Positions 48,725-60,437 of a DNA stretch of 64,000 nt are shown here, piece by piece. Below the pieces are notes generated by a model that saw only the letters and a list, made by a program, of their open reading frames with translations, ran no database searches and had not been told where the DNA came from. A program made the translations under genes and the position numbers. Numbering within the stretch: position 1 is the first letter of the stretch; every line of letters starts with the position of its first letter. Location: positions 1 through 64,000 of the forward strand of contig NW_026870583.1 in assembly GCF_963576545.1 (NCBI RefSeq), in the 5' to 3' direction. This DNA is from Limanda limanda. Lineage: Eukaryota; Chordata; Actinopteri; Pleuronectiformes; Pleuronectidae.

Positions 48725-51700
48725 AGAATATCTCTTTCTCCTATGTGCTTTCATCCCTAACCCTAACCCTAACCCTTCCGAAAGTCGGAGAAGCTCAAGG
48801 ATGGTACCGATCGATGCGCGCAACCCCATTTAGTGGGGGTAGAGCCTACTTGCAAGTCTCTCCGACCTTCACAAAAAAAGTTATTCAAGAATATCTCCTC
48901 AGATTTGGGGGAATTTCGTCGGTCGACCTCTTTCGAAGGTCGTACAAGCTCGGGGATGGTACCAATCGATCCGCAGGACCCAAATTAGTCCAGATGCAAC
49001 CACTTTTCAAGTCTCTCCGACCTTCACAAAAAAAGTTATTCAAGAATATCTCTTTCTCCTATGTGCTTTCATCCCTAACCCTAACCCTAACCCTTCCGAA
49101 AGTCGGAGAAGCTCAAGGATGGTACTGATCGATGCGCGCTACCCCATTTAGTGGGGGTAGAGCCTACTTGCAAGTCTCTCCGACCTTCACAAAAAAAGTT
49201 ATTCAAGAATATCTCTTTCTCCTATGTGCTTTCATCCCTAACCCTAACCCTAACCCTTCCGAAAGTCGGAGAAGCTCAAGGATGGTACCGATCGATGCGC
49301 GCTACCCCATTTAGTGGGAGTAGAGCCTACTTGCAAGTCTCTCCGACCTTCACAAAAAAAGTTATTCAAGAATATCTCTTTCTCCTATGTGCTTTCATCC
49401 CTAACCCTAACCCTAACCCTTCCGAAAGTCGGAGAAGCTCAAGGATGGTACCGATCGATGCGCGCAACCCCATTTAGTGGGGGTAGAGCCTACTTGCAAG
49501 TCTCTCCGACCTTCACAAAAAAAGTTATTCAAGAATATCTCCTCAGATTTGGGGGAATTTCGTCGGTCGACCTCTTCCGAAGGTCGTACAAGCTCGGGGA
49601 TGGTACCAATCGATCCGCAGGACCCAAATTAGTCCAGATGCAACCACTTTTCAAGTCTCTCCGACCTTCACAAAAAAAGTTATTCAAGAATATCTCTTTC
49701 TCCTATGTGCTTTCATCCCTAACCCTAACCCTAACCCTTCCGAAAGTCGGAGAAGCTCAAGGATGGTACCGATCGATGCGCGCTACCCCATTTAGTGGGG
49801 GTAGAGCCTACTTGCAAGTCTCTCCGACCTTCACAAAAAAAGTTATTCAAGAATATCTCCTCAGATTTGGGGGAATTTCGTCGGTCGACCTCTTCCGAAG
49901 GTCGTACAAGCTCGGGGATGGTACCAATCGATCCGCAGGACCCAAATTAGTCCAGATGCAACCACTTTCCAAGTCTCTCCGACCTTCACAAAAAAAGTTA
50001 TTCAAGAATATCTCTTTCTCCTATGTGCTTTCATCCCTAACCCTAACCCTAACCCTTCCGAAAGTCGGAGAAGCTCAAGGATGGTACCGATCGATGCGCG
50101 CTACCCCATTTAGTGGGGGTAGAGCCTACTTGCAAGTCTCTCCGACCTTCACAAAAAAAGTTATTCAAGAATATCTCTTTCTCCTATGTGCTTTCATCCC
50201 TAACCCTAACCCTTCCGAAAGTCGGAGAAGCTCAAGGATGGTACCGATCGATGCGCGCAACCCCATTTAGTGGGGGTAGAGCCTACTTGCAAGTCTCTCC
50301 GACCTTCACAAAAAAAGTTATTCAAGAATATCTCCTCAGATTTGGGGGAATTTCGTCGGTCGACCTCTTCCGAAGGTCGTACAAGCTCGGGGATGGTACC
50401 AATCGATCCGCAGGACCCAAATTAGTCCAGATGCAACCACTTTCCAAGTCTCTCCGACCTTCACAAAAAAAGTTATTCAAGAATATCTCTTTCTCCTATG
50501 TGCTTTCATCCCTAACCCTAACCCTTCCGAAAGTCGGAGAAGCTCAAGGATGGTACTGATCGATGCGCGCTACCCCATTTAGTGGGGGTAGAGCCTACTT
50601 GCAAGTCTCTCCGACCTTCACAAAAAAAGTTATTCAAGAATATCTCTTTCTCCTATGTGCTTTCATCCCTAACCCTAACCCTAACCCTTCCGAAAGTCGG
50701 AGAAGCTCAAGGATGGTACCGATCGATGCGCGCTACCCCATTTAGTGGGGGTAGAGCCTACTTGCAAGTCTCTCCGACCTTCAAAAAAAAAGTTATTCAA
50801 GAATATCTCCTCAGATTTGGGGGAATTTCGTCGGTCGACCTCTTCCGAAGGTCGTACAAGCTCGGGGATGGTACCAATCGATCCGCAGGACCCAAATTAG
50901 TCCAGATGCAACCACTTTCCAAGTCTCTCCGACCTTCACAAAAAAAGTTATTCAAGAATATCTCTTTCTCCTATGTGCTTTCATCCCTAACCCTAACCCT
51001 AACCCTTCCGAAAGTCGGAGAAGCTCAAGGATGGTACCGATCGATGCGCGCTACCCCATTTAGTGGGGGTAGAGCCTACTTGCAAGTCTCTCCGACCTTC
51101 ACAAAAAAAGTTATTCAAGAATATCTCTTTCTCCTATGTGCTTTCATCCCTAACCCTAACCCTAACCCTTCCGAAAGTCGGAGAAGCTCAAGGATGGTAC
51201 CGATCGATGCGCGCTACCCCATTTAGTGGGGGTAGAGCCTACTTGCAAGTCTCTCCGACCTTCAAAAAAAAAGTTATTCAAGAATATCTCCTCAGATTTG
51301 GGGGAATTTCGTCGGTCGACCTCTTCCGAAGGTCGTACAAGCTCGGGGATGGTACCAATCGATCCGCAGGACCCAAATTAGTCCAGATGCAACCACTTTC
51401 CAAGTCTCTCCGACCTTCACAAAAAAAGTTATTCAAGAATATCTCTTCCTCCTATGTGCTTTCATCCCTAACCCTAACCCTAACCCTTCCGAAAGTCGGA
51501 GAAGCTCAAGGATGGTACCGATCGATGCGCGCTACCCCATTTAGTGGGGGTAGAGCCTACTTGCAAGTCTCTCCGACCTTCACAAAAAAAGTTATTCAAG
51601 AATATCTCTTTCTCCTATGTGCTTTCATCCCTAACCCTAACCCTAACCCTTCCGAAAGTCGGAGAAGCTCAAGGATGGTACCGATCGATGCGCGCTACCC

Positions 51701-52723
51701 CATTTAGTGGGGGTAGAGCCTACTTGCAAGTCTCTCCGACCTTCACAAAAAAAGTTATTCAAGAATATCTCTTTCTCCTATGTGCTTTCATCCCTAACCC
51801 TAACCCTAACCCTTCCGAAAGTCGGAGAAGCTCAAGGATGGTACCGATCGATGCGCGCAACCCCATTTAGTGGGGGTAGAGCCTACTTGCAAGTCTCTCC
51901 GACCTTCACAAAAAAAGTTATTCAAGAATATCTCCTCAGATTTGGGGGAATTTCGTCGGTCGACCTCTTTCGAAGGTCGTACAAGCTCGGGGATGGTACC
52001 AATCGATCCGCAGGACCCAAATTAGTCCAGATGCAACCACTTTCCAAGTCTCTCCGACCTTCACAAAAAAAGTTATTCAAGAATATCTCTTCCTCCTATG
52101 TGCTTTCATCCCTAACCCTAACCCTAACCCTTCCGAAAGTCGGAGAAGCTCAAGGATGGTACCGATCGATGCGCGCTACCCCATTTAGTGGGGGTAGAGC
52201 CTACTTGCAAGTCTCTCCGACCTTCACAAAAAAAGTTATTCAAGAATATCTCTTTCTCCTATGTGCTTTCATCCCTAACCCTAACCCTAACCCTTCCGAA
52301 AGTCGGAGAAGCTCAAGGATGGTACCGATCGATGCGCGCTACCCCATTTAGTGGGGGTAGAGCCTACTTGCAAGTCTCTCCGACCTTCACAAAAAAAGTT
52401 ATTCAAGAATATCTCCTCAGATTTGGGGGAATTTCGTCGGTCGACCTCTTCCGAAGGTCGTACAAGCTCGGGGATGGTACCAATCGATCCGCAGGACCCA
52501 AATTAGTCCAGATGCAACCACTTTCCAAGTCTCTCCGACCTTCACAAAAAAAGTTATTCAAGAATATCTCTTTCTCCTATGTGCTTTCATCCCTAACCCT
52601 AACCCTAACCCTTCCGAAAGTCGGAGAAGCTCAAGGATGGTACCGATCGATGCGCGCTACCCCATTTAGTGGGGGTAGAGCCTACTTGCAAGTCTCTCCG
52701 ACCTTCACAAAAAAAGTTATTCA
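48725..52723 (+). repeat. Higher-order unit 3, second copy (3,999 bp)
   Basis: The order is ABA, A, ABABA, aBa, ABA, ABA, A, ABA, ABA: the first copy plus one extra ABA block of 481 bp, so that 3,518 + 481 = 3,999. The extra block carries a duplicate ATCTCTTCCTCC variant near 52,088. A gain or loss of one ABA block fits unequal exchange in A register. Confidence 0.9.
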
Positions 52724-55116
52724 AGAATATCTCTTTCTCCTATGTGCTTTCATCCCTAACCCTAACCCTAACCCTTCCGAAAGTCGGAGAAGCTCAAGGA
52801 TGGTACCGATCGATGCGCGCAACCCCATTTAGTGGGGGTAGAGCCTACTTGCAAGTCTCTCCGACCTTCACAAAAAAAGTTATTCAAGAATATCTCCTCA
52901 GATTTGGGGGAATTTCGTCGGTCGACCTCTTTCGAAGGTCGTACAAGCTCGGGGATGGTACCAATCGATCCGCAGGACCCAAATTAGTCCAGATGCAACC
53001 ACTTTTCAAGTCTCTCCGACCTTCACAAAAAAAGTTATTCAAGAATATCTCTTTCTCCTATGTGCTTTCATCCCTAACCCTAACCCTAACCCTTCCGAAA
53101 GTCGGAGAAGCTCAAGGATGGTACTGATCGATGCGCGCTACCCCATTTAGTGGGGGTAGAGCCTACTTGCAAGTCTCTCCGACCTTCACAAAAAAAGTTA
53201 TTCAAGAATATCTCTTTCTCCTATGTGCTTTCATCCCTAACCCTAACCCTAACCCTTCCGAAAGTCGGAGAAGCTCAAGGATGGTACCGATCGATGCGCG
53301 CTACCCCATTTAGTGGGAGTAGAGCCTACTTGCAAGTCTCTCCGACCTTCACAAAAAAAGTTATTCAAGAATATCTCTTTCTCCTATGTGCTTTCATCCC
53401 TAACCCTAACCCTAACCCTTCCGAAAGTCGGAGAAGCTCAAGGATGGTACCGATCGATGCGCGCAACCCCATTTAGTGGGGGTAGAGCCTACTTGCAAGT
53501 CTCTCCGACCTTCACAAAAAAAGTTATTCAAGAATATCTCCTCAGATTTGGGGGAATTTCGTCGGTCGACCTCTTCCGAAGGTCGTACAAGCTCGGGGAT
53601 GGTACCAATCGATCCGCAGGACCCAAATTAGTCCAGATGCAACCACTTTTCAAGTCTCTCCGACCTTCACAAAAAAAGTTATTCAAGAATATCTCTTTCT
53701 CCTATGTGCTTTCATCCCTAACCCTAACCCTAACCCTTCCGAAAGTCGGAGAAGCTCAAGGATGGTACCGATCGATGCGCGCTACCCCATTTAGTGGGGG
53801 TAGAGCCTACTTGCAAGTCTCTCCGACCTTCACAAAAAAAGTTATTCAAGAATATCTCCTCAGATTTGGGGGAATTTCGTCGGTCGACCTCTTCCGAAGG
53901 TCGTACAAGCTCGGGGATGGTACCAATCGATCCGCAGGACCCAAATTAGTCCAGATGCAACCACTTTCCAAGTCTCTCCGACCTTCACAAAAAAAGTTAT
54001 TCAAGAATATCTCTTTCTCCTATGTGCTTTCATCCCTAACCCTAACCCTAACCCTTCCGAAAGTCGGAGAAGCTCAAGGATGGTACCGATCGATGCGCGC
54101 TACCCCATTTAGTGGGGGTAGAGCCTACTTGCAAGTCTCTCCGACCTTCACAAAAAAAGTTATTCAAGAATATCTCTTTCTCCTATGTGCTTTCATCCCT
54201 AACCCTAACCCTTCCGAAAGTCGGAGAAGCTCAAGGATGGTACCGATCGATGCGCGCAACCCCATTTAGTGGGGGTAGAGCCTACTTGCAAGTCTCTCCG
54301 ACCTTCACAAAAAAAGTTATTCAAGAATATCTCCTCAGATTTGGGGGAATTTCGTCGGTCGACCTCTTCCGAAGGTCGTACAAGCTCGGGGATGGTACCA
54401 ATCGATCCGCAGGACCCAAATTAGTCCAGATGCAACCACTTTCCAAGTCTCTCCGACCTTCACAAAAAAAGTTATTCAAGAATATCTCTTTCTCCTATGT
54501 GCTTTCATCCCTAACCCTAACCCTTCCGAAAGTCGGAGAAGCTCAAGGATGGTACTGATCGATGCGCGCTACCCCATTTAGTGGGGGTAGAGCCTACTTG
54601 CAAGTCTCTCCGACCTTCACAAAAAAAGTTATTCAAGAATATCTCTTTCTCCTATGTGCTTTCATCCCTAACCCTAACCCTAACCCTTCCGAAAGTCGGA
54701 GAAGCTCAAGGATGGTACCGATCGATGCGCGCTACCCCATTTAGTGGGGGTAGAGCCTACTTGCAAGTCTCTCCGACCTTCAAAAAAAAAGTTATTCAAG
54801 AATATCTCCTCAGATTTGGGGGAATTTCGTCGGTCGACCTCTTCCGAAGGTCGTACAAGCTCGGGGATGGTACCAATCGATCCGCAGGACCCAAATTAGT
54901 CCAGATGCAACCACTTTCCAAGTCTCTCCGACCTTCACAAAAAAAGTTATTCAAGAATATCTCTTTCTCCTATGTGCTTTCATCCCTAACCCTAACCCTA
55001 ACCCTTCCGAAAGTCGGAGAAGCTCAAGGATGGTACCGATCGATGCGCGCTACCCCATTTAGTGGGGGTAGAGCCTACTTGCAAGTCTCTCCGACCTTCA
55101 CAAAAAAAGTTATTCA
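52724..55116 (+). repeat. Higher-order unit 3, third (truncated) copy
   Basis: The order ABA, A, ABABA, aBa, ABA matches the previous copy at an offset of 3,999 bp up to about 55.1 kb. There a GGGGGTAAAGCC A monomer appears and the order diverges. Confidence 0.88.
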
Positions 55117-58100
55117 AGAATATCTCTTTCTCCTATGTGCTTTCATCCCTAACCCTAACCCTAACCCTTCCGAAAGTCGGAGAAGCTCAAGGATGGTACC
55201 GATCGATGCGCGCTACCCCATTTAGTGGGGGTAAAGCCTACTTGCAAGTCTCTCCGACCTTCACAAAAAAAGTTATTCAAGAATATCTCTTTCTCCTATG
55301 TGCTTTCATCCCTAACCCTAACCCTAACCCTTCCGAAAGTCGGAGAAGCTCAAGGATGGTACCGATCGATGCGCGCTACCCCATTTAGTGGGGGTAGAGC
55401 CTACTTGCAAGTCTCTCCGACCTTCACAAAAAAAGTTATTCAAGAATATCTCTTTCTCCTATGTGCTTTCATCCCTAACCCTAACCCTAACCCTTCCGAA
55501 AGTCGGAGAAGCTCAAGGATGGTACCGATCGATGCGCGCTACCCCATTTAGTGGGGGTAGAGCCTACTTGCAAGTCTCTCCGACCTTCACAAAAAAAGTT
55601 ATTCAAGAATATCTCTTTCTCCTATGTGCTTTCATCCCTAACCCTAACCCTAACCCTTCCGAAAGTCGGAGAAGCTCAAGGATGGTACCGATCGATGCGC
55701 GCAACCCCATTTAGTGGGGGTAGAGCCTACTTGCAAGTCTCTCCGACCTTCACAAAAAAAGTTATTCAAGAATATCTCCTCAGATTTGGGGGAATTTCGT
55801 CGGTCGACCTCTTTCGAAGGTCGTACAAGCTCGGGGATGGTACCAATCGATCCGCAGGACCCAAATTAGTCCAGATGCAACCACTTTCCAAGTCTCTCCG
55901 ACCTTCACAAAAAAAGTTATTCAAGAATATCTCTTCCTCCTATGTGCTTTCATCCCTAACCCTAACCCTAACCCTTCCGAAAGTCGGAGAAGCTCAAGGA
56001 TGGTACCGATCGATGCGCGCTTCCCCATTTAGTGGGGGTAAAGCCTACTTGCAAGTCTCTCCGACCTTCACAAAAAAAGTTATTCAAGAATATCTCTTTC
56101 TCCTATGTGCTTTCATCCCTAACCCTAACCCTAACCCTTCCGAAAGTCGGAGAAGCTCAAGGATGGTACCGATCGATGCGCGCAACCCCATTTAGTGGGG
56201 GTAGAGCCTACTTGCAAGTCTCTCCGACCTTCACAAAAAAAGTTATTCAAGAATATCTCCTCAGATTTGGGGGAATTTCGTCGGTCGACCTCTTCCGAAG
56301 GTCGTACAAGCTCGGGGATGGTACCAATCGATCCGCAGGACCCAAATTAGTCCAGATGCAACCACTTTCCAAGTCTCTCCGACCTTCACAAAAAAAGTTA
56401 TTCAAGAATATCTCTTTCTCCTATGTGCTTTCATCCCTAACCCTAACCCTAACCCTTCCGAAAGTCGGAGAAGCTCAAGGATGGTACCGATCGATGCGCG
56501 CTACCCCATTTAGTGGGGGTAGAGCCTACTTGCAAGTCTCTCCGACCTTCACAAAAAAAGTTATTCAAGAATATCTCTTTCTCCTATGTGCTTTCATCCC
56601 TAACCCTAACCCTAACCCTTCCGAAAGTCGGAGAAGCTCAAGGATGGTACCGATCGATGCGCGCTACCCCATTTAGTGGGGGTAGAGCCTACTTGCAAGT
56701 CTCTCCGACCTTCACAAAAAAAGTTATTCAAGAATATCTCTTTCTCCTATGTGCTTTCATCCCTAACCCTAACCCTAACCCTTCCGAAAGTCGGAGAAGC
56801 TCAAGGATGGTACCGATCGATGCGCGCAACCCCATTTAGTGGGGGTAGAGCCTACTTGCAAGTCTCTCCGACCTTCACAAAAAAAGTTATTCAAGAATAT
56901 CTCCTCAGATTTGGGGGAATTTCGTCGGTCGACCTCTTTCGAAGGTCGTACAAGCTCGGGGATGGTACCAATCGATCCGCAGGACCCAAATTAGTCCAGA
57001 TGCAACCACTTTCCAAGTCTCTCCGACCTTCACAAAAAAAGTTATTCAAGAATATCTCTTCCTCCTATGTGCTTTCATCCCTAACCCTAACCCTAACCCT
57101 TCCGAAAGTCGGAGAAGCTCAAGGATGGTACCGATCGATGCGCGCTTCCCCATTTAGTGGGGGTAAAGCCTACTTGCAAGTCTCTCCGACCTTCACAAAA
57201 AAAGTTATTCAAGAATATCTCTTTCTCCTATGTGCTTTCATCCCTAACCCTAACCCTAACCCTTCCGAAAGTCGGAGAAGCTCAAGGATGGTACCGATCG
57301 ATGCGCGCAACCCCATTTAGTGGGGGTAGAGCCTACTTGCAAGTCTCTCCGACCTTCACAAAAAAAGTTATTCAAGAATATCTCCTCAGATTTGGGGGAA
57401 TTTCGTCGGTCGACCTCTTCCGAAGGTCGTACAAGCTCGGGGATGGTACCAATCGATCCGCAGGACCCAAATTAGTCCAGATGCAACCACTTTCCAAGTC
57501 TCTCCGACCTTCACAAAAAAAGTTATTCAAGAATATCTCTTTCTCCTATGTGCTTTCATCCCTAACCCTAACCCTAACCCTTCCGAAAGTCGGAGAAGCT
57601 CAAGGATGGTACTGATCGATGCGCGCTACCCCATTTAGTGGGGGTAGAGCCTACTTGCAAGTCTCTCCGACCTTCACAAAAAAAGTTATTCAAGAATATC
57701 TCTTTCTCCTATGTGCTTTCATCCCTAACCCTAACCCTAACCCTTCCGAAAGTCGGAGAAGCTCAAGGATGGTACCGATCGATGCGCGCTACCCCATTTA
57801 GTGGGGGTAGAGCCTACTTGCAAGTCTCTCCGACCTTCACAAAAAAAGTTATTCAAGAATATCTCTTTCTCCTATGTGCTTTCATCCCTAACCCTAACCC
57901 TAACCCTTCCGAAAGTCGGAGAAGCTCAAGGATGGTACCGATCGATGCGCGCAACCCCATTTAGTGGGGGTAGAGCCTACTTGCAAGTCTCTCCGACCTT
58001 CACAAAAAAAGTTATTCAAGAATATCTCCTCAGATTTGGGGGAATTTCGTCGGTCGACCTCTTTCGAAGGTCGTACAAGCTCGGGGATGGTACCAATCGA

Positions 58101-58654
58101 TCCGCAGGACCCAAATTAGTCCAGATGCAACCACTTTCCAAGTCTCTCCGACCTTCACAAAAAAAGTTATTCAAGAATATCTCTTCCTCCTATGTGCTTT
58201 CATCCCTAACCCTAACCCTAACCCTTCCGAAAGTCGGAGAAGCTCAAGGATGGTACCGATCGATGCGCGCTACCCCATTTAGTGGGGGTAGAGCCTACTT
58301 GCAAGTCTCTCCGACCTTCACAAAAAAAGTTATTCAAGAATATCTCCTCAGATTTGGGGGAATTTCGTCGGTCGACCTCTTCCGAAGGTCGTACAAGCTC
58401 GCGGATGGTACCAATCGATCCGCAGGACCCAAATTAGTCCAGATGCAACCACTTTCCAAGTCTCTCCGACCTTCACAAAAAAAGTTATTCAAGAATATCT
58501 CTTTCTCCTATGTGCTTTCATCCCTAACCCTAACCCTAACCCTTCCGAAAGTCGGAGAAGCTCAAGGATGGTACCGATCGATGCGCGCTACCCCATTTAG
58601 TGGGGGTAGAGCCTACTTGCAAGTCTCTCCGACCTTCACAAAAAAAGTTATTCA
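55117..58654 (+). repeat. Two A monomers then 2.7 copies of a 1,125-bp unit
   Basis: After A A (55,117-55,442), the unit A, ABA, ABA occurs at 55,443-56,567 and 56,568-57,692. A partial third copy (A, ABABA) runs to 58,654. Shared markers are GCGCTTCCCC (56,022 and 57,147, exactly 1,125 apart), followed by GGGGGTAAAGCC, and ATCTCTTCCTCC. The third copy lacks the GCTTCCCC change and has GCTCGCGGATGG near 58,402. Confidence 0.88.
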
Positions 58655-60437
58655 AGAATATCTCTTTCTCCTATGTGCTTTCATCCCTAACCCTAACCCT
58701 AACCCTTCCGAAAGTCGGAGAAGCTCAAGGATGGTACCGATCGATGCGCGCTACCCCATTTAGTGGGGGTAGAGCCTACTTGCAAGTCTCTCCGACCTTC
58801 ACAAAAAAAGTTATTCAAGAATATCTCTTTCTCCTATGTGCTTTCATCCCTAACCCTAACCCTAACCCTTCCGAAAGTCGGAGAAGCTTCAAGGATGGTA
58901 CCGATCGATGCGCGCTACCCCATTTAGTGGGGGTAGAGCCTACTTGCAAGTCTCTCCGACCTTCACAAAAAAAGTTATTCAAGAATATCTCTTACTCCTA
59001 TGTGCTTTCATCCCTAACCCTAACCCTAACCCTTCCGAAAGTCGGAGAAGCTCAAGGATGGTACCGATCGATGCGCGCTACCCCATTTAGTGGGGGTAGA
59101 GCCTACTTGCAAGTCTCTCCGACCTTCACAAAAAAAGTTATTCAAGAATATCTCTTTCTCCTATGTGCTTTCATCCCTAACCCTAACCCTAACCCTTCCG
59201 AAAGTCGGAGAAGCTCAAGGATGGTACCGATCGATGCGCGCAACCCCATTTAGTGGGGGTAGAGCCTACTTGCAAGTCTCTCCGACCTTCACAAAAAAGT
59301 TATTCAAGAATATCTCCTCAGATTTGGGGGAATTTCGTCGGTCGACCTCTTTCGAAGGTCGTACAAGCTCGGGGATGGTACCAATCGATCCGCAGGACCC
59401 AAATTAGTCCAGATGCAACCACTTTCCAAGTCTCTCCGACCTTCACAAAAAAAGTTATTCAAGAATATCTCTTTCTCCTATGTGCTTTCATCCCTAACCC
59501 TAACCCTAACCCTTCCGAAAGTCGGAGAAGCTCAAGGATGGTACTGATCGATGCGCGCTACCCCATTTAGTGGGGGTAGAGCCTAATTGCAAGTCTCTCC
59601 GACCTTCACAAAAAAAGTTATTCAAGAATATCTCTTTCTCCTATGTGCTTTCATCCCTAACCCTAACCCTAACCCTTCCGAAAGTCGGAGAAGCTCAAGG
59701 ATGGTACCGATCGATGCGCGCTACCCCATTTAGTGGGGGTAGAGCCTACTTGCAAGTCTCTCCGACCTTCACAAAAAAAGTTATTAAAGAATATCTCTTT
59801 CTCCTATGGCTTTCATCCCTAACCCTAACCCTAACCCTTCCGAAAGTCGGAGAAGCTCAAGGATGGTACCGATCGATGCGCGCTACCCCATTTAGTGGGG
59901 GTAGAGCCTACTTGCAAGTCTCTCCGACCTTCACAAAAAAAGTTATTCAAGAATATCTCTTTCTCCTATGTGCTTCATCCCTAACCCTAACCCTAACCCT
60001 TCCGAAAGTCGGAGAAGCTCAAGGATGGTACCGATCGATGCGCGCTACCCCATTTAGTGGGGGTAGAGCCTACTTGCAAGTCTCTCCGACCTTCACAAAA
60101 AAAGTTATTCAAGAATATCCTCTTTCTCCTATGTGCTTTCATCCCTAACCCTAACCCTAACCCTTCCGAAAGTCGGAGAAGCTCAAGGATGGTACCGATC
60201 GATGCGCGCTACCCCATTTAGTGGGGGTAGAGCCTACTTGCAAGTCTCTCCGACCTTCACAAAAAGGTTATTCAAGAATATCTCTTTCTCCTATGTGCTT
60301 TCATCCCTAACCCTAACCCTAACCCTTCCGAAAGTCGGAGAAGCTCAAGGATGGTACCGATCGATGCGCGCTACCCCATTTAGTGGGGGTAGAGCCTACT
60401 TGCAAGTCTCTCCGACCTTCACAAAAAAAGTTATTCA
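58655..60437 (+). repeat. B-poor, indel-rich zone
   Basis: The order is A A A A, B, A A A A A A, with another A following at 60,438. The B is therefore followed by seven A monomers, the longest A run in the window. Six single-base indels fall here: an extra T in GAAGCTTCAAGG near 58,889, a six-A core near 59,298, CTATGGCTTTC near 59,807, TGCTTCATCC near 59,974, an extra C in ATATCCTCTTT near 60,120, and a shortened A-tract (AAAAAGGTT) near 60,262. Substitutions such as CTTACTCC at 58,994, GCCTAATTGC near 59,586 and TTATTAAAG near 59,786 are also frequent. It may be older, unhomogenised sequence or a low-accuracy assembly join. Confidence 0.88.
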
